NCBI GenBank assembly: GCA_945883805.1
Contig: CAMCYE010000014.1
Span: 1 to 45,222, forward strand
Source: Victivallis vadensis
Lineage (GTDB): Bacteria > Verrucomicrobiota > Lentisphaeria > Victivallales > GWF2-50-93
Direction of reading: 5' to 3'
Length of the DNA: 45,222 bases
Shown here: piece by piece, positions 24,507-32,951 of the stretch
Layout: each line of letters begins with the position of its first letter
How positions within the stretch are numbered: the first letter of the stretch is position 1
Program-made: the position numbers and the translations under genes
The notes under the pieces: model-generated
Databases searched by the model: none
Told to the model about the DNA's origin: nothing
What the model saw: only the letters and a program-made list of their open reading frames with translations

Positions 24507-24932
24507 ATGCCGCGAATTCTTGGTGTTGATATACCCGGTAGGAAACGTATTGAGTTTTCACTGCCCTATATTTATGGGATAGGTCCCACAAGGGCTCTTG
24601 AAATCATAAAGAAGGCGAATATTCCTATCGGCACAAAAGCAGATGATCTGAGTGATGAGCACATCTCCAAGATCACAACAATCCTCCAGGACGACTATCT
24701 TGTTGAAGGAGACCTTCGCAGAATGGTCGCCCAAGACATCAGACGCCTCGTCGCCATCAGTGCATACCGTGGAACCAGACATCGCAGAGGTCTTCCGGTA
24801 AGAGGGCAGAGAACGAAAACCAACGCCCGCACAAGAAAAGGCAAGAGGCAGACAGTTGGGGCGATCAGGGATAAGACAGCACGTAAGATCGTCTCATCAA
24901 CCGACGAATCAAAAGACCAGAAGAAAAAGTAA
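24507..24932 (+). CDS. rpsM: 30S ribosomal protein S13
   Basis: 141 residues, starting MPRILGVDIPGRKRIEFSLP. It contains IYGIGPTRALEIIKKA and the helix-two-turn-helix region, then the RGTRHRRGLPVRGQRTKTNARTRKG tail that contacts the P-site tRNA, an almost universal signature. About 20 extra residues after the KGKR stretch make it longer than the usual 120-125. AAGGAAGG is upstream. It lies in the 30S head and bridges to L5. Second gene of the operon. Confidence 0.97.
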   Translation: MPRILGVDIPGRKRIEFSLPYIYGIGPTRALEIIKKANIPIGTKADDLSDEHISKITTILQDDYLVEGDLRRMVAQDIRRLVAISAYRGTRHRRGLPVRGQRTKTNARTRKGKRQTVGAIRDKTARKIVSSTDESKDQKKK

Positions 24933-24961
24933 TCCTTTATTTCAAATCAGGAAGGTAGATT

Positions 24962-25441
24962 ATGGCTGAAGAATCAAAAGGCAAGAAATCTGAAAATACA
25001 GAAAAAATCAAAAAAACGGATGCCGCTCAGGCAGCCGCAGAAGCTCCTGTCGCTGAAGAGGGGGCCGTAAAAAAGAAGATCAAGGCCTCCCGCATTGTTC
25101 CGACAGGTATCGCATACGTCCACTCCACATTCAATAACACCAAGGTCACCTTCACTGATCTCCACGGCAATGTGCTATGCTGGGGAAGTGCTGGAAGATC
25201 CGGTTTTAAAGGATCTAAGAAAAGCACCGCATATGTAGCCCAGCTTGTCGCCACCGAAACTGCAAAAAAAGCGCAGTCTCTCGGAATGAAAGAGGCTGAA
25301 GTGAGAATCAAGGGCCCTGGCGCAGGACGCGAATCTGCCGTGCGCGGCATCGCCGCCGCCGGAATTGAAATACTTGCCCTGCAGGATATCACGCCGGTTC
25401 CACATAACGGTTGCCGCCCTGCTAAAAGACGTCGCGTTTAA
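24962..25441 (+). CDS. rpsK: 30S ribosomal protein S11 with N-terminal extension
   Basis: 159 residues. The conserved body begins near residue 43 ([18 protein letters not shown]) and includes [29 protein letters not shown] and the C-terminal [17 protein letters not shown]. The first 40 or so residues are a Lys/Glu/Ala-rich low-complexity tail absent from most S11 proteins (usual length about 129). AGGAAGG is upstream. In most bacteria rpsD follows; here rpoA follows directly, an arrangement shared with Chlamydia. Confidence 0.97.
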   Translation: MAEESKGKKSENTEKIKKTDAAQAAAEAPVAEEGAVKKKIKASRIVPTGIAYVHSTFNNTKVTFTDLHGNVLCWGSAGRSGFKGSKKSTAYVAQLVATETAKKAQSLGMKEAEVRIKGPGAGRESAVRGIAAAGIEILALQDITPVPHNGCRPAKRRRV

Positions 25442-25509
25442 TTTTTTATTCGGTAATTCGTAAAATAACATAAAATAAACAATGTTTGAATAATTCTGGA
25501 GGTAATTCA

Positions 25510-26535
25510 ATGCCAGCTTCAAGTGCCTTTCCAATGCCTCGTTCGGTAGAGTTGGATGAATCGACAGCAACAGCCAACTATGGTAAATTCACAGCAGCCC
25601 CCCTACAGAGGGGTTTTGCCCACAGTATCGGAAATTCGCTCCGGAGGATACTCCTGTCATCTCTCGAGGGCGCATCCATTTCCGCAATCAGAATCGACGG
25701 GGCTTCCCATGAGTTCACAACCCTCCCAAACATTATCGAGGATGTGACCGACATCGTCCTGAATCTTAAAAGGATCCGCATCAATTGTACCGGAGACCTC
25801 CCAAAAACACTCGAAATTAAAAAAGACAAGCCCGGAGCTGTAACTGCGGGGGACATTGTTACGGACGGAACCGTGGAAATCCTGAATCCCGACCAGGTTA
25901 TCTGCACCCTCGACAAAAAAGGTTCTTTCCGCGCCGAAATAGAAATCATCAAAGGCCGTGGCTATTACTCGGCGGAAAAAAATAAAAAAGCGGACCAGCC
26001 TCTCGGAACAATTCCGATTGACTGTCTCTTCAGCCCCATAACCCATGTACGTTACAATGTGGGAACAGCACGCCTCGGCGAGGAAACTGAAATGGACAGC
26101 CTTATCCTGGAAATATGGACCGACGGCAGAGTGGCTCCAAGAGATGCCTTGGAAAAAGCCTCCAAGATCCTTCAGGATCATCTCAGGCCTTTCCTCGGTT
26201 CACTTGCCGGTGAAGAGGGCTCTCTCGCCTCCATCAGCGAAGTGGAACAGAAGCTTTACAAGATGCTTGTCCAGCCTGTTGACAATATCGAACTTTCCGT
26301 CAGAGCCCAGAACTGCCTTAACAACGCAAATATCAAGCTCATCGGCGAACTCTGCCTGAAATCAGAATCCAAGATGCTTAAATTCAGGAATTTCGGCAGA
26401 AAATCGCTTGACGAAATCAAAGCGAAACTTATAACCTTAGGTTTGTCTCTCGGCATGTCGTTCAGCGAGGAGATGGTTACCCTTCTGCAGACTGAAGCTG
26501 ACAAGATGAAAGCTAAAACTCAGGAGGAGGAATAA
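25510..26535 (+). CDS. rpoA: RNA polymerase subunit alpha
   Basis: 341 residues. The N-terminal dimerisation domain includes [41 protein letters not shown], and INPTHV-like [23 protein letters not shown]. The C-terminal domain, [24 protein letters not shown], is the HhH DNA- and activator-binding alphaCTD. Length and layout are typical. TGGAGG lies 7 nt before the ATG at 25510; an upstream in-frame start (25486) lies before that ribosome site and is rejected. The stop TAA is followed one base later by the rplQ ATG. Confidence 0.97.
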   Translation: MPASSAFPMPRSVELDESTATANYGKFTAAPLQRGFAHSIGNSLRRILLSSLEGASISAIRIDGASHEFTTLPNIIEDVTDIVLNLKRIRINCTGDLPKTLEIKKDKPGAVTAGDIVTDGTVEILNPDQVICTLDKKGSFRAEIEIIKGRGYYSAEKNKKADQPLGTIPIDCLFSPITHVRYNVGTARLGEETEMDSLILEIWTDGRVAPRDALEKASKILQDHLRPFLGSLAGEEGSLASISEVEQKLYKMLVQPVDNIELSVRAQNCLNNANIKLIGELCLKSESKMLKFRNFGRKSLDEIKAKLITLGLSLGMSFSEEMVTLLQTEADKMKAKTQEEE

Positions 26536-26536
26536 T

Positions 26537-27034
26537 ATGCGTCATCGTTATTTTACATTTAAAATAGGGCGCTCAAGCGCCCATAGGACTGCCATGCTTG
26601 GAAATCAGGTAAGCTCCCTGATCATGCATGGTCAAATCAAGACAACCATTGTAAAGGCAAAACAGACTCGCCGCGTAGCTGAAAAAATGATCACCTACGC
26701 CAAAAAAGGCGACCTGCATCACAGACGTCTCGCAATTTCCAAGATCCGTGATGAAGATGCTGTGAAAAAACTTTTTGCTGAAATCGCTCCGAAATATGTC
26801 GATCGCAAAGGCGGATATACGAGAATAATCCGTATCGGACAGAGACTGGGAGATGCAGCAGAAATGTGTATCCTTCAGCTTGTGGGCGAGGAAAATACCG
26901 TAAAACCTGCAAAAAAGAAGAAAAGTGTCGCGAAAAAAGCTGCGGATAGCTCAGCAGAAAAGACCGTAGGGAAAAAATCTCCCAAAAAAGCCGTCGCAAA
27001 GGCGAAGATCGAAAAAAGCGAAGAAAAGAAATAA
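26537..27034 (+). CDS. rplQ: 50S ribosomal protein L17 with basic C-terminal extension
   Basis: 165 residues. The L17 body (1-115) starts [23 protein letters not shown] and includes the [17 protein letters not shown] stretch. The last 45 or so residues are a Lys/Ala/Ser/Glu-rich tail (many KK and AKK steps) that most L17 proteins lack. The ribosome site GGAGGAGG is inside the end of rpoA, one base separates the genes, and translation is probably coupled. It is the last gene of the operon and is followed by a strong terminator. Confidence 0.96.
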   Translation: MRHRYFTFKIGRSSAHRTAMLGNQVSSLIMHGQIKTTIVKAKQTRRVAEKMITYAKKGDLHHRRLAISKIRDEDAVKKLFAEIAPKYVDRKGGYTRIIRIGQRLGDAAEMCILQLVGEENTVKPAKKKKSVAKKAADSSAEKTVGKKSPKKAVAKAKIEKSEEKK

Positions 27035-27058
27035 TACCATGCAATGCGCATGATTTTC

Positions 27059-27087
27059 AAAACCCCGGAAACTCTCCGGGGTTTTTT
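27059..27087 (+). terminator. Rho-independent terminator of the ribosomal/rpoA operon
   Basis: The stem AAAACCCCGG/CCGGGGTTTT with loop AAACTCT is followed by more T residues. It lies 25 bp after the rplQ stop. Confidence 0.93.
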
Positions 27088-27155
27088 ATTTTGAATGCAG
27101 TTCCCTGTACAATCATCTTAACCATGATAAATTTTATCCATAGGAGAAAATTTAT

Positions 27156-27893
27156 ATGAACTTCGACTTTAAAGGCTACAATGTCGTCGTCACGGGTGGC
27201 ACCAGAGGCATCGGAAAGGCGATATCAGAGGCTTTCCTCAAAAATGGCGCGACCGTAACCGCAACATTCTTCGGAAATGAAAACGCCGCCGAAAATTTCA
27301 AACAGTCGTGGCCGGATTATCCACTGGAAATTGCCAAATTCGATATTTCCGACTACAAGGAAGCAGAATTATTTTTCCAGAGATTCGACAAGGATAATAA
27401 ATCCCTGGAGGTTCTTGTAAACAATGCCGGCATCCGCAAGGACAATGTCCTGGGAATGATGCCATTCCAGGACTGGGATGCTGTAATCTCCACAAATCTC
27501 ACCGGCACATTCAACATGAGCAAGTTCGCCGTCCAGAAAATGATGCAGAACAAATTCGGAAGAATCATAAACATTAGCTCCCCATCCGGGAAATTCGGTT
27601 TTGCAGGACAGGCGAACTACGCGGCCGCAAAAGCCGGACAGGTTGCCCTATCCATGTCCCTTGCAAAAGAGACAGCCCGGCGCGGAATAACAGTCAACTG
27701 TGTTTCTCCCGGTTTCATAGACACCGAATTCATCTCCGACCTTCCGGAAGACCTCAAAAAAACTTACATCCAGCAAATCCCCCTGAAAAGATTGGGAAAA
27801 CCGGAAGAAGTTGCAAACGCAGTCCTTTTCCTCTCATCAAAAGAGGCTTCATATATTACAGGGTCGGTCCTGGAAGTGACAGGCGGCCTCTGA
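27156..27893 (+). CDS. fabG: FabG-like 3-oxoacyl-ACP reductase (SDR)
   Basis: 245 residues, classical SDR. The NADP-binding TGGTRGIG is at residues 13-20, NNAG at 89-92 followed by IRKDNVLGMM (a FabG-type stretch), and the catalytic S141/S142, Y155 and K159 lie in NISSPSGKFGFAGQANYAAAK. The C-terminus ITGSVLEVTGGL is standard. It reduces 3-oxoacyl-ACP with NADPH in fatty-acid elongation. TAGGAG lies upstream of the ATG. It is about 2.3 kb from fabI, though not in the same operon; other FabG-like reductases exist in most genomes, so the acyl-ACP role is likely rather than certain. Confidence 0.85.
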   Translation: MNFDFKGYNVVVTGGTRGIGKAISEAFLKNGATVTATFFGNENAAENFKQSWPDYPLEIAKFDISDYKEAELFFQRFDKDNKSLEVLVNNAGIRKDNVLGMMPFQDWDAVISTNLTGTFNMSKFAVQKMMQNKFGRIINISSPSGKFGFAGQANYAAAKAGQVALSMSLAKETARRGITVNCVSPGFIDTEFISDLPEDLKKTYIQQIPLKRLGKPEEVANAVLFLSSKEASYITGSVLEVTGGL

Positions 27894-27916
27894 GAAAGAT
27901 GCAGACATTAACCTGC

Positions 27917-27940
27917 AAATCCGTCTCCGGATTTATTTTA
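27917..27940. terminator. Hairpin between convergent fabG and URO-D genes
   Basis: AAATCCG-TCTC-CGGATTT followed by ATTTTATT on the plus strand, 24 bp after the fabG stop. It overlaps the URO-D stop region and may serve both directions. Confidence 0.55.
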
Positions 27941-29059
27941 TTTCATGCCAAAGGTCTTTTCCTTCAGTTCCAGATAGAAAATATAATTTTCCCAGCTTAC
28001 GTCAGGTGGACACCTGTGATCGCAGAACGGAATATATCCGCCACGTTCAACTAGGGGGATGAGAGATTCCATATATTCTGTTATCTCCTTCGGACCGGCG
28101 ATTATCTTTGTCTTGTCGAACCCCCCCATGATCCTCAGATCCTTGCCGTATTCCTTCAGCAGTTCTCCGGGATGGCAGCAGCACATGACCTCGTACGGGA
28201 ACAGGCAGTTCACCCCGCCTTCCAGGAAGTATTTCATTATTGGCCTGACATCGCCGTCGCAGTCGATCCACCAGAGGTCGATGCCGTGCTTCTTAAGTTT
28301 CGCGTTAATTCTCTTATAGCGGGGCATGACTTTTCCCTTGAAGAAATCCACGGATACAAGCGGGCCGTTTTTGAAGCAGATATCCTCCCAGCCTGAAGCA
28401 AAGTCGAACTTGAAATGAGGTAGCACTTCATCGAGGAAATTCTCGATCAGCACGCACTGGTTCTCAATCATGTCCTCTATCATTTCGGGATAGTCGTAGA
28501 TGGCGTAGCTCATGCCTTCCACTGTGAGAAGATCCCTTACAAGTCCGATCATCGAACCGCAATCGACGCCAAGGGGATAATCGCGGTTCTCCGGATGTTG
28601 TTCCTTGAGTTTTGCAATATCCGGTTTTCTTTCAGAATTGTCGGGGTTGAGATGTTTTGCCTTGACCATTTTCCAATCGTCCGGCCCCTGTATTGACGAA
28701 CCGATATAATGAGGAATGGTGCTGTGTCCGTCCTTGGGGATTTCGCAGATTAGCCCGTTATAGTCTACAATAGTTTTGGAAGTCGCCGTTTCAGAGAGGG
28801 TTTTCCGCTCGAAAGATGGCAGGAGCCAAGGCGCGCCTATGCCCGCGGTCCTGTCAAAGCTGAAAAAGATGTTTGCATCATTTTCATTTGTGATCTTGTT
28901 TTCCATGAAAGGTTTCCAGAGGGAGTAGTTCTCCTCCCAGTAGCCGAACTCCATGTTGAAGCACCTGTCAACAGGTTTGTAGTGCATCTGGCTGTTGAAG
29001 CGCTCCCGGTCGGTCATCTTGCTTTTCCATTTCGGTCTGCACGGCGTAATGTTGCTCAT
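27938..29059 (-). CDS. Uroporphyrinogen-decarboxylase-family protein
   Basis: 373 residues. TDRERFNSQMHYKPVDRCFNMEFGYW at the N-terminus and the C-terminal LRIMGGFDKTKIIAGP region mark a URO-D/methyltransferase (MtaA-like) TIM barrel. It is not canonical HemE, since the HemE substrate-binding motifs are missing. C-terminal His and Cys residues (EVMCCCHPGE, FCDHRC) could bind metal, as in cobamide-dependent methyltransferases; this is inference. Such proteins are expanded in Lentisphaerota and often lie next to AraC regulators, as here. The AraC gene is divergent, with a long perfect dyad between them. CAGGAGAAAA lies upstream of the start. Confidence 0.8.
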   Translation of the reverse strand: MSNITPCRPKWKSKMTDRERFNSQMHYKPVDRCFNMEFGYWEENYSLWKPFMENKITNENDANIFFSFDRTAGIGAPWLLPSFERKTLSETATSKTIVDYNGLICEIPKDGHSTIPHYIGSSIQGPDDWKMVKAKHLNPDNSERKPDIAKLKEQHPENRDYPLGVDCGSMIGLVRDLLTVEGMSYAIYDYPEMIEDMIENQCVLIENFLDEVLPHFKFDFASGWEDICFKNGPLVSVDFFKGKVMPRYKRINAKLKKHGIDLWWIDCDGDVRPIMKYFLEGGVNCLFPYEVMCCCHPGELLKEYGKDLRIMGGFDKTKIIAGPKEITEYMESLIPLVERGGYIPFCDHRCPPDVSWENYIFYLELKEKTFGMK

Positions 29060-29090
29060 TTGTTTTCTCCTGTTAGCATTATATTGATAT

Positions 29091-29135
29091 TAATTTTATT
29101 CCATTGGCAATAATGTTGACAATGGAATAAAATTA
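29091..29135. promoter_or_regulatory. Perfect 16-13-16 dyad between URO-D and AraC genes
   Basis: TAATTTTATTCCATTG (29091-29106) and CAATGGAATAAAATTA (29120-29135) are exact reverse complements around a 13-nt spacer. Weaker half-sites with TTAGCA occur outside on both sides. It lies centrally in the 119-bp divergent gap and is the obvious operator candidate for the AraC protein. Confidence 0.7.
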
Positions 29136-29178
29136 TTCAACAGCTAAATATTGCTAAAGTCTGGATTATATTGCTATT

Positions 29179-29988
29179 ATGAAGAATAAGTTCATGAAAA
29201 GTTTCTCGTGTTCTCCGTCACCCGTGGGACGCCAGATGGGGATATGGGTTACGGTCGGCGGTAATTTCAACACGAATGAACATGTTTTGAAATCCCGCAA
29301 TTTTGATCAGTCTCTCCTGATTTACTGCGTTGACGGTGCGGGAACCTATACTCTTGGTGAGACCGTATATGAAATCGGGAAAGGCGACATTTTCCATGTG
29401 CCTGCGCATTTCACACACGGGTATGCCTCCGATCCGGATGTCGGATGGAATATCAAATGGCTTCATTTCGGAGGGAGCTATGCGGGGGATCTTATTCGAA
29501 TAGCCGGATTCAGTGCTGTTCAACCAGTGAGGAAAATCGGAGCCGGAGGACCTGTCAATAATAGTTTTGACAATCTCCTGAGTGCCCTTTCCGGCAAGAA
29601 GATTAATTACGGTATTGATGCAACGAAGGCGTTTCTGAACATTCTGATTGAGCTAATCAAAATCTCAGGGGGGCACGATTCAAAGAAGAATTTGACAGAG
29701 ATGGTCTCCGCTGAAAGTGTCAATCTTGTTTCCGCCGCGAAAAAAGCGGGTTATTCAAAATTCCATTTTTCCAAGCTGTTTAAGAAAAGCACAGGCATCT
29801 CCCCTTGGACATATGCACTAGGGCTGAAGATTGACAGGGCGAAGGAGATGCTCATGAATTCAGATGTTTCCATAAAGGAAGTTGCAATTACCGTAGGCGT
29901 CAACGACCCCAATTATTTCTCCAGGCTCTTTGCGAAACACGCAGGAATGCCTCCCAGCCGATATAGGCAACTGATGTCGGAAAGATGA
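29179..29988 (+). CDS. AraC-family transcriptional regulator
   Basis: 269 residues. The N-terminal cupin-like sensor (1-120) includes YCVDGAGTYTLGETVYEIGKGDIFHVPAHFTHGY, where the H in VPAHFTHGY may line the effector pocket. The C-terminal double helix-turn-helix runs from about 178 (VNLVSAAKKAGYSKFHFSKLFKKSTG) to 265 (DPNYFSRLFAKHAGMPPSRYR). It is divergent from the URO-D gene and probably regulates it and itself through the dyad at 29091-29135. The effector is unknown; relatives respond to sugars. No clear ribosome site. The following gap (29989-30210) shows no feature. Confidence 0.88.
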   Translation: MKNKFMKSFSCSPSPVGRQMGIWVTVGGNFNTNEHVLKSRNFDQSLLIYCVDGAGTYTLGETVYEIGKGDIFHVPAHFTHGYASDPDVGWNIKWLHFGGSYAGDLIRIAGFSAVQPVRKIGAGGPVNNSFDNLLSALSGKKINYGIDATKAFLNILIELIKISGGHDSKKNLTEMVSAESVNLVSAAKKAGYSKFHFSKLFKKSTGISPWTYALGLKIDRAKEMLMNSDVSIKEVAITVGVNDPNYFSRLFAKHAGMPPSRYRQLMSER

Positions 29989-30210
29989 AAAGAATACGAT
30001 CCCTTGTTGTCAAATCGAGGATGTGGCCTAGTACCCTGTATCGCAGATAAATGGAACAAATCATGTCTATTTTCGATGCGGATTCGGCTTGGCGGAGATA
30101 AGGCGATGCTGTAGTATTGTTGTTTCCCGTATCAATATCTTGATTTCTCTTTTCCTTACATTACATTTCTTGCATATGACATGAGATTAATAATGGATAA
30201 GGTGAAAATA

Positions 30211-31014
30211 ATGACTTTTCTCGGACTTAAGGGGAAGAAGGTTCTGATTTTCGGTATAGCGAACCGGAAAAGCGTTGCCTTTCACATCGCCGAAGTCCTG
30301 AAGGAGTCCGGGGCGGAAATAATCTGCTCCGTCTACGGAAAAGAGCAAAAAGAAATAGTCGATAAATATTTCCCCGGAACACCTGTTTACTCATGTGATG
30401 TCGGCGACGAAGACGCCTTAAGGGACCATGCAGGGGAAATCGGGGCGAGACACGGGAAAATCTACGGGATTGTCCACTCAATCGCGTTTGCGAACTTCGC
30501 AGACGGGCTGAAACCGTTCCATGAGACGAAAAAATTAGATTTTCTCAAGACTATGGACATATCGTGTTTCTCTTTCATCCAAATAGCCGACTTCTTCAAA
30601 CCATACATGGAAATAGACGGGTCCATAGTCACAATCTCCATATCTACGACACGTATGGCCGCTGAAAACTATGGATACATGGCTCCAGTCAAAGCCGCAC
30701 TGGACTCCAGCATCTGCTTCCTCGCAAAATCGCTCAGTGAAGACACTAAAATAAGGGTGAACGGAGTAGGTGCCTCCCTTCTGAAAACATCCGCATCCGC
30801 AGGCATACCCGGATATATCGAGCCATATCTCTTCGGCGAAAAGGCAACTCTCCGCAAAGAAGCTTTGAAAACCGATGAAGTTGCGAATGTCGCAGCTTTC
30901 CTCCTAAGCCCGCGTTCAAGCGGAATAAATGCACAGACCGTAATAGTTGACGCCGGAATGTCGGTTAATTATTTTGACCGGGAAATCGTAAAAGCCGCAC
31001 TGTCTCAGAAATAA
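30211..31014 (+). CDS. fabI: Enoyl-ACP reductase (FabI)
   Basis: 267 residues from MTFLGLKGKKVLIFGIANRKSVA, the FabI nucleotide-binding pattern. HSIAFA, SISTTRMAAENYGYMAPVKAALDS gives the Y-x6-K catalytic pair, and VNGVGASLLKTSASAGIPG and the ending VIVDAGMSV are typical. It performs the last step of fatty-acid elongation with NADH. The ATG at 30211 has AAGGTG 6 nt upstream and matches the family N-terminus; in-frame ATGs at 30181 and 30193 would add up to 10 residues. TlpA-like and larB genes follow closely. Confidence 0.9.
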   Translation: MTFLGLKGKKVLIFGIANRKSVAFHIAEVLKESGAEIICSVYGKEQKEIVDKYFPGTPVYSCDVGDEDALRDHAGEIGARHGKIYGIVHSIAFANFADGLKPFHETKKLDFLKTMDISCFSFIQIADFFKPYMEIDGSIVTISISTTRMAAENYGYMAPVKAALDSSICFLAKSLSEDTKIRVNGVGASLLKTSASAGIPGYIEPYLFGEKATLRKEALKTDEVANVAAFLLSPRSSGINAQTVIVDAGMSVNYFDREIVKAALSQK

Positions 31015-31032
31015 AAAAAAGGAAATGAAATC

Positions 31033-31545
31033 ATGAAGAAGACACTTCTGACCGGAATCATGGCCATCACAGTATTATGCGGAGTGGCCTCACTTGCAAA
31101 ACAGGAACTGAAACTGGGCGATGCCGCACCCGAAGTGAGTGTGAAAATGATAAACGGAACGGAATACGGGAAGACATTTTCCCTGTCCGAATTCAAAGAC
31201 AAGGTGGTCGTCCTGGAATTCTGGGCGACATGGTGCCCCCCGTGCAGGGAAAGTATTCCACATCTGTCGAAGCTTCAGGAAAAATATAAGGACAAAATTG
31301 TGTTAATCGGCGTTTCCGGAGAAAACAGGGACGTTGTTGAAAATTTCTGCAAGAAGCAGAAGGAAATGAAATATCGGGTCGCCATTGACGACAACAATAA
31401 AACTGCTGGAATCTATATGGGCGGGTTCGGTGTAAATGGGATTCCCCACGCCTTCATAATCAAGGAAGGCAAGATAATCTGGCATGGTCATCCAATGCAA
31501 ATAGATGCGGAACTTGAAAAAGCAGTTGGAAATGAAAAAAAATAA
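31033..31545 (+). CDS. TlpA-family thiol-disulfide protein, exported
   Basis: 170 residues. MKKTLLTGIMAITVLCGVASLA is a signal peptide (a cysteine at 16 could make it a lipoprotein, but the lipobox is poor). The thioredoxin fold carries the redox motif W67-C68-P-P-C71 in EFWATWCPPCRES and the cis-proline region GVNGIPHAFII. It would reduce or rearrange periplasmic disulfides or aid heme-protein maturation. AAAAGGAAATG is upstream, 18 bp after fabI, and its 3' end overlaps larB by 14 nt, so the three are probably one transcript. Confidence 0.88.
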   Translation: MKKTLLTGIMAITVLCGVASLAKQELKLGDAAPEVSVKMINGTEYGKTFSLSEFKDKVVVLEFWATWCPPCRESIPHLSKLQEKYKDKIVLIGVSGENRDVVENFCKKQKEMKYRVAIDDNNKTAGIYMGGFGVNGIPHAFIIKEGKIIWHGHPMQIDAELEKAVGNEKK

Positions 31546-32284
31546 AAAGTCTTTTTCCGATATCCTGAAAGCTGTTGCAGAGGGGAAGATTGACCCCGTG
31601 TCAGCCCTTCATGAGCTTGGAGCCCTTCAAAATCCGGAAAAACTTGATTTCGTAAAAATTGACCATACAAGGAAAAACCGTTGCGGATTCCCTGAATTCA
31701 TCTACGGTGAAGGGAAAACTCCGGAACAGATAATCAAGATAATCCGCGTAATAAGCGGAAAGAAACATGCATGCCTTGTCACACGGCTGGCCGAAGATTC
31801 CGCAAAAACGATTCTCAAGGAATTTCCAACCGCCTCATATGATAGGGATGCCAGGGTTCTAAGTATTTTTTCCGGGAGCCGGAAAAAATCAAAAGGCAAA
31901 ATACTGATAGTTACCGCCGGAACAGTCGACATCCCCGTCGCGCTTGAGGCGAAATACACCGCTGAAGCCTGCGGATGCAATGCCGAAATCGTCACTGATG
32001 TCGGAGTAGCAGGTCTTCACAGACTCCTTTCCAGACTTAAAATACTGCATGGTGCAAAAGTAATTATCGTAGTGGCGGGAATGGAAGGCGCCCTCCCCAG
32101 CGTTATTGGCGGTCTTGTCTCCTGTCCTGTGATAGCAGTACCGACAAGTGCCGGATACGGTACCTCCCTCAGCGGCCTGACCGCGATGTTCGCAATGCTG
32201 AACAGCTGCGCGAACGGCATCCTTGTCACAAATATAAATAACGGCTTCGGGGCCGGTTGCGCCGCCGCAAGAATACTGAAGTAA
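31532..32284 (+). CDS. larB: LarB, pyridinium-3,5-biscarboxylic acid mononucleotide synthase
   Basis: 250 residues from MKKNKKSFSDILKAVAEGKI. The N-terminal DHTRKNRCGFPEFIYGEGKTPEQI and the PurE-like C-terminal half, ILIVTAGTVDIPVALEA, DVGVAGLHRLLSRL, VVAGMEGALPSVIGGLV, PTSAGYG and NINNGFGAGCAA, identify LarB. It carboxylates nicotinic acid adenine dinucleotide in nickel-pincer cofactor synthesis. larC and larE, which finish the cofactor, and larA are not in the window, so this copy is an orphan here. The start overlaps the tlpA-like gene by 14 nt. Its TAA stop is part of the REP-like repeat that follows. Confidence 0.92.
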   Translation: MKKNKKSFSDILKAVAEGKIDPVSALHELGALQNPEKLDFVKIDHTRKNRCGFPEFIYGEGKTPEQIIKIIRVISGKKHACLVTRLAEDSAKTILKEFPTASYDRDARVLSIFSGSRKKSKGKILIVTAGTVDIPVALEAKYTAEACGCNAEIVTDVGVAGLHRLLSRLKILHGAKVIIVVAGMEGALPSVIGGLVSCPVIAVPTSAGYGTSLSGLTAMFAMLNSCANGILVTNINNGFGAGCAAARILK

Positions 32285-32352
32285 CACAGGCTTAAGCCTG
32301 TAGTAGGATTAAAAAAAAGAGGGAGAAATGCAGGCTGAAAGCTTGCATTACC
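32279..32352. repeat. REP-like unit, left copy
   Basis: AAGTAACACAGGCTTAAGCCTGTAG, then TTAAAAAAAAGA, then GCAGGCTGAAAGCTTGCATTAC. It holds two short palindromes about 30 bp apart. It is about 85-90% identical to 32946-33019, in the same orientation. It starts over the larB stop codon. Confidence 0.85.
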
Positions 32353-32378
32353 ATGAGACCTGAAACTACCGCGTTTTA

Positions 32379-32951
32379 TTGAAGAAGCTTATCTCACGGA
32401 GAGTCTCCAGTTGTTCATATTTCGTTACTTTCAGGCTTAAAAACTCAATCCCAAAGGACAAACTTTTCGAACTCAAAAATAAATATGACAGAATCAAATC
32501 CGAGTGCCTGAATGATAATGATCTGTTAAAAGCCCAGAGAATACATTTTCTCCATATTGAAAAAATCATTGATTCTAACAGGTCTGCCGATGATATCTCC
32601 TTGGCTACTGCTGGAATTGCTGAAATTATAATGGAGCGTATTGAATGGATGGAGCAAAATACAGGATGGAGAATCCCGTCCTATGTTATTATGCCAACTC
32701 ACATCCATTGCCTTATGAATGGAGAAAAAGCAGATAGAAGTCTTTCAAAAGCACTTCAACTATTAAAGGGGTATACGGCTAAAAAAGCCAATGACCACCT
32801 CAAAAGAGAGGGGGCATTTTGGTCTCCTGAATCTTTTGATCACTGGTGCAGAAGCTCTGAAAAGGAAGAATCAGCCAAAAGATATATCAGGAACAATCCC
32901 GTCAAGGCAGGGCTCGTCAAGTCCGCCGATGATTGGCCTTGGCTTAAGTAA
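32379..32951 (+). CDS. REP-associated tyrosine transposase (RAYT), possible catalytic-Tyr loss
   Basis: 190 residues, IS200/Y1-type HUH endonuclease fold. CSYFVTFRL near residue 12, the metal-binding H108-I-H110 in VIMPTHIHCLM, the LLKGYTAKKAN helix, and KRYIRNNPVKAGLV near the C-terminus are all RAYT signatures. In relatives the nucleophilic tyrosine sits in WQ-x-ES-Y-DHW or WQ-x-EY-FDR; here it reads FWSPESFDHW, with F153 (codon TTT, one change from TAT) and S152, so the protein may be inactive or use another tyrosine. The start is a TTG with no good ribosome site. Two direct REP-like units flank it at 32279 and 32946. RAYTs mobilise such repeats. Confidence 0.85.
   Translation: MKKLISRRVSSCSYFVTFRLKNSIPKDKLFELKNKYDRIKSECLNDNDLLKAQRIHFLHIEKIIDSNRSADDISLATAGIAEIIMERIEWMEQNTGWRIPSYVIMPTHIHCLMNGEKADRSLSKALQLLKGYTAKKANDHLKREGAFWSPESFDHWCRSSEKEESAKRYIRNNPVKAGLVKSADDWPWLK

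Noticed and set aside
27938..29059. HemE (uroporphyrinogen decarboxylase of heme synthesis)
   Set aside because: Only the family fold is recognisable and the conserved HemE substrate-binding motifs are missing; no heme genes are nearby.
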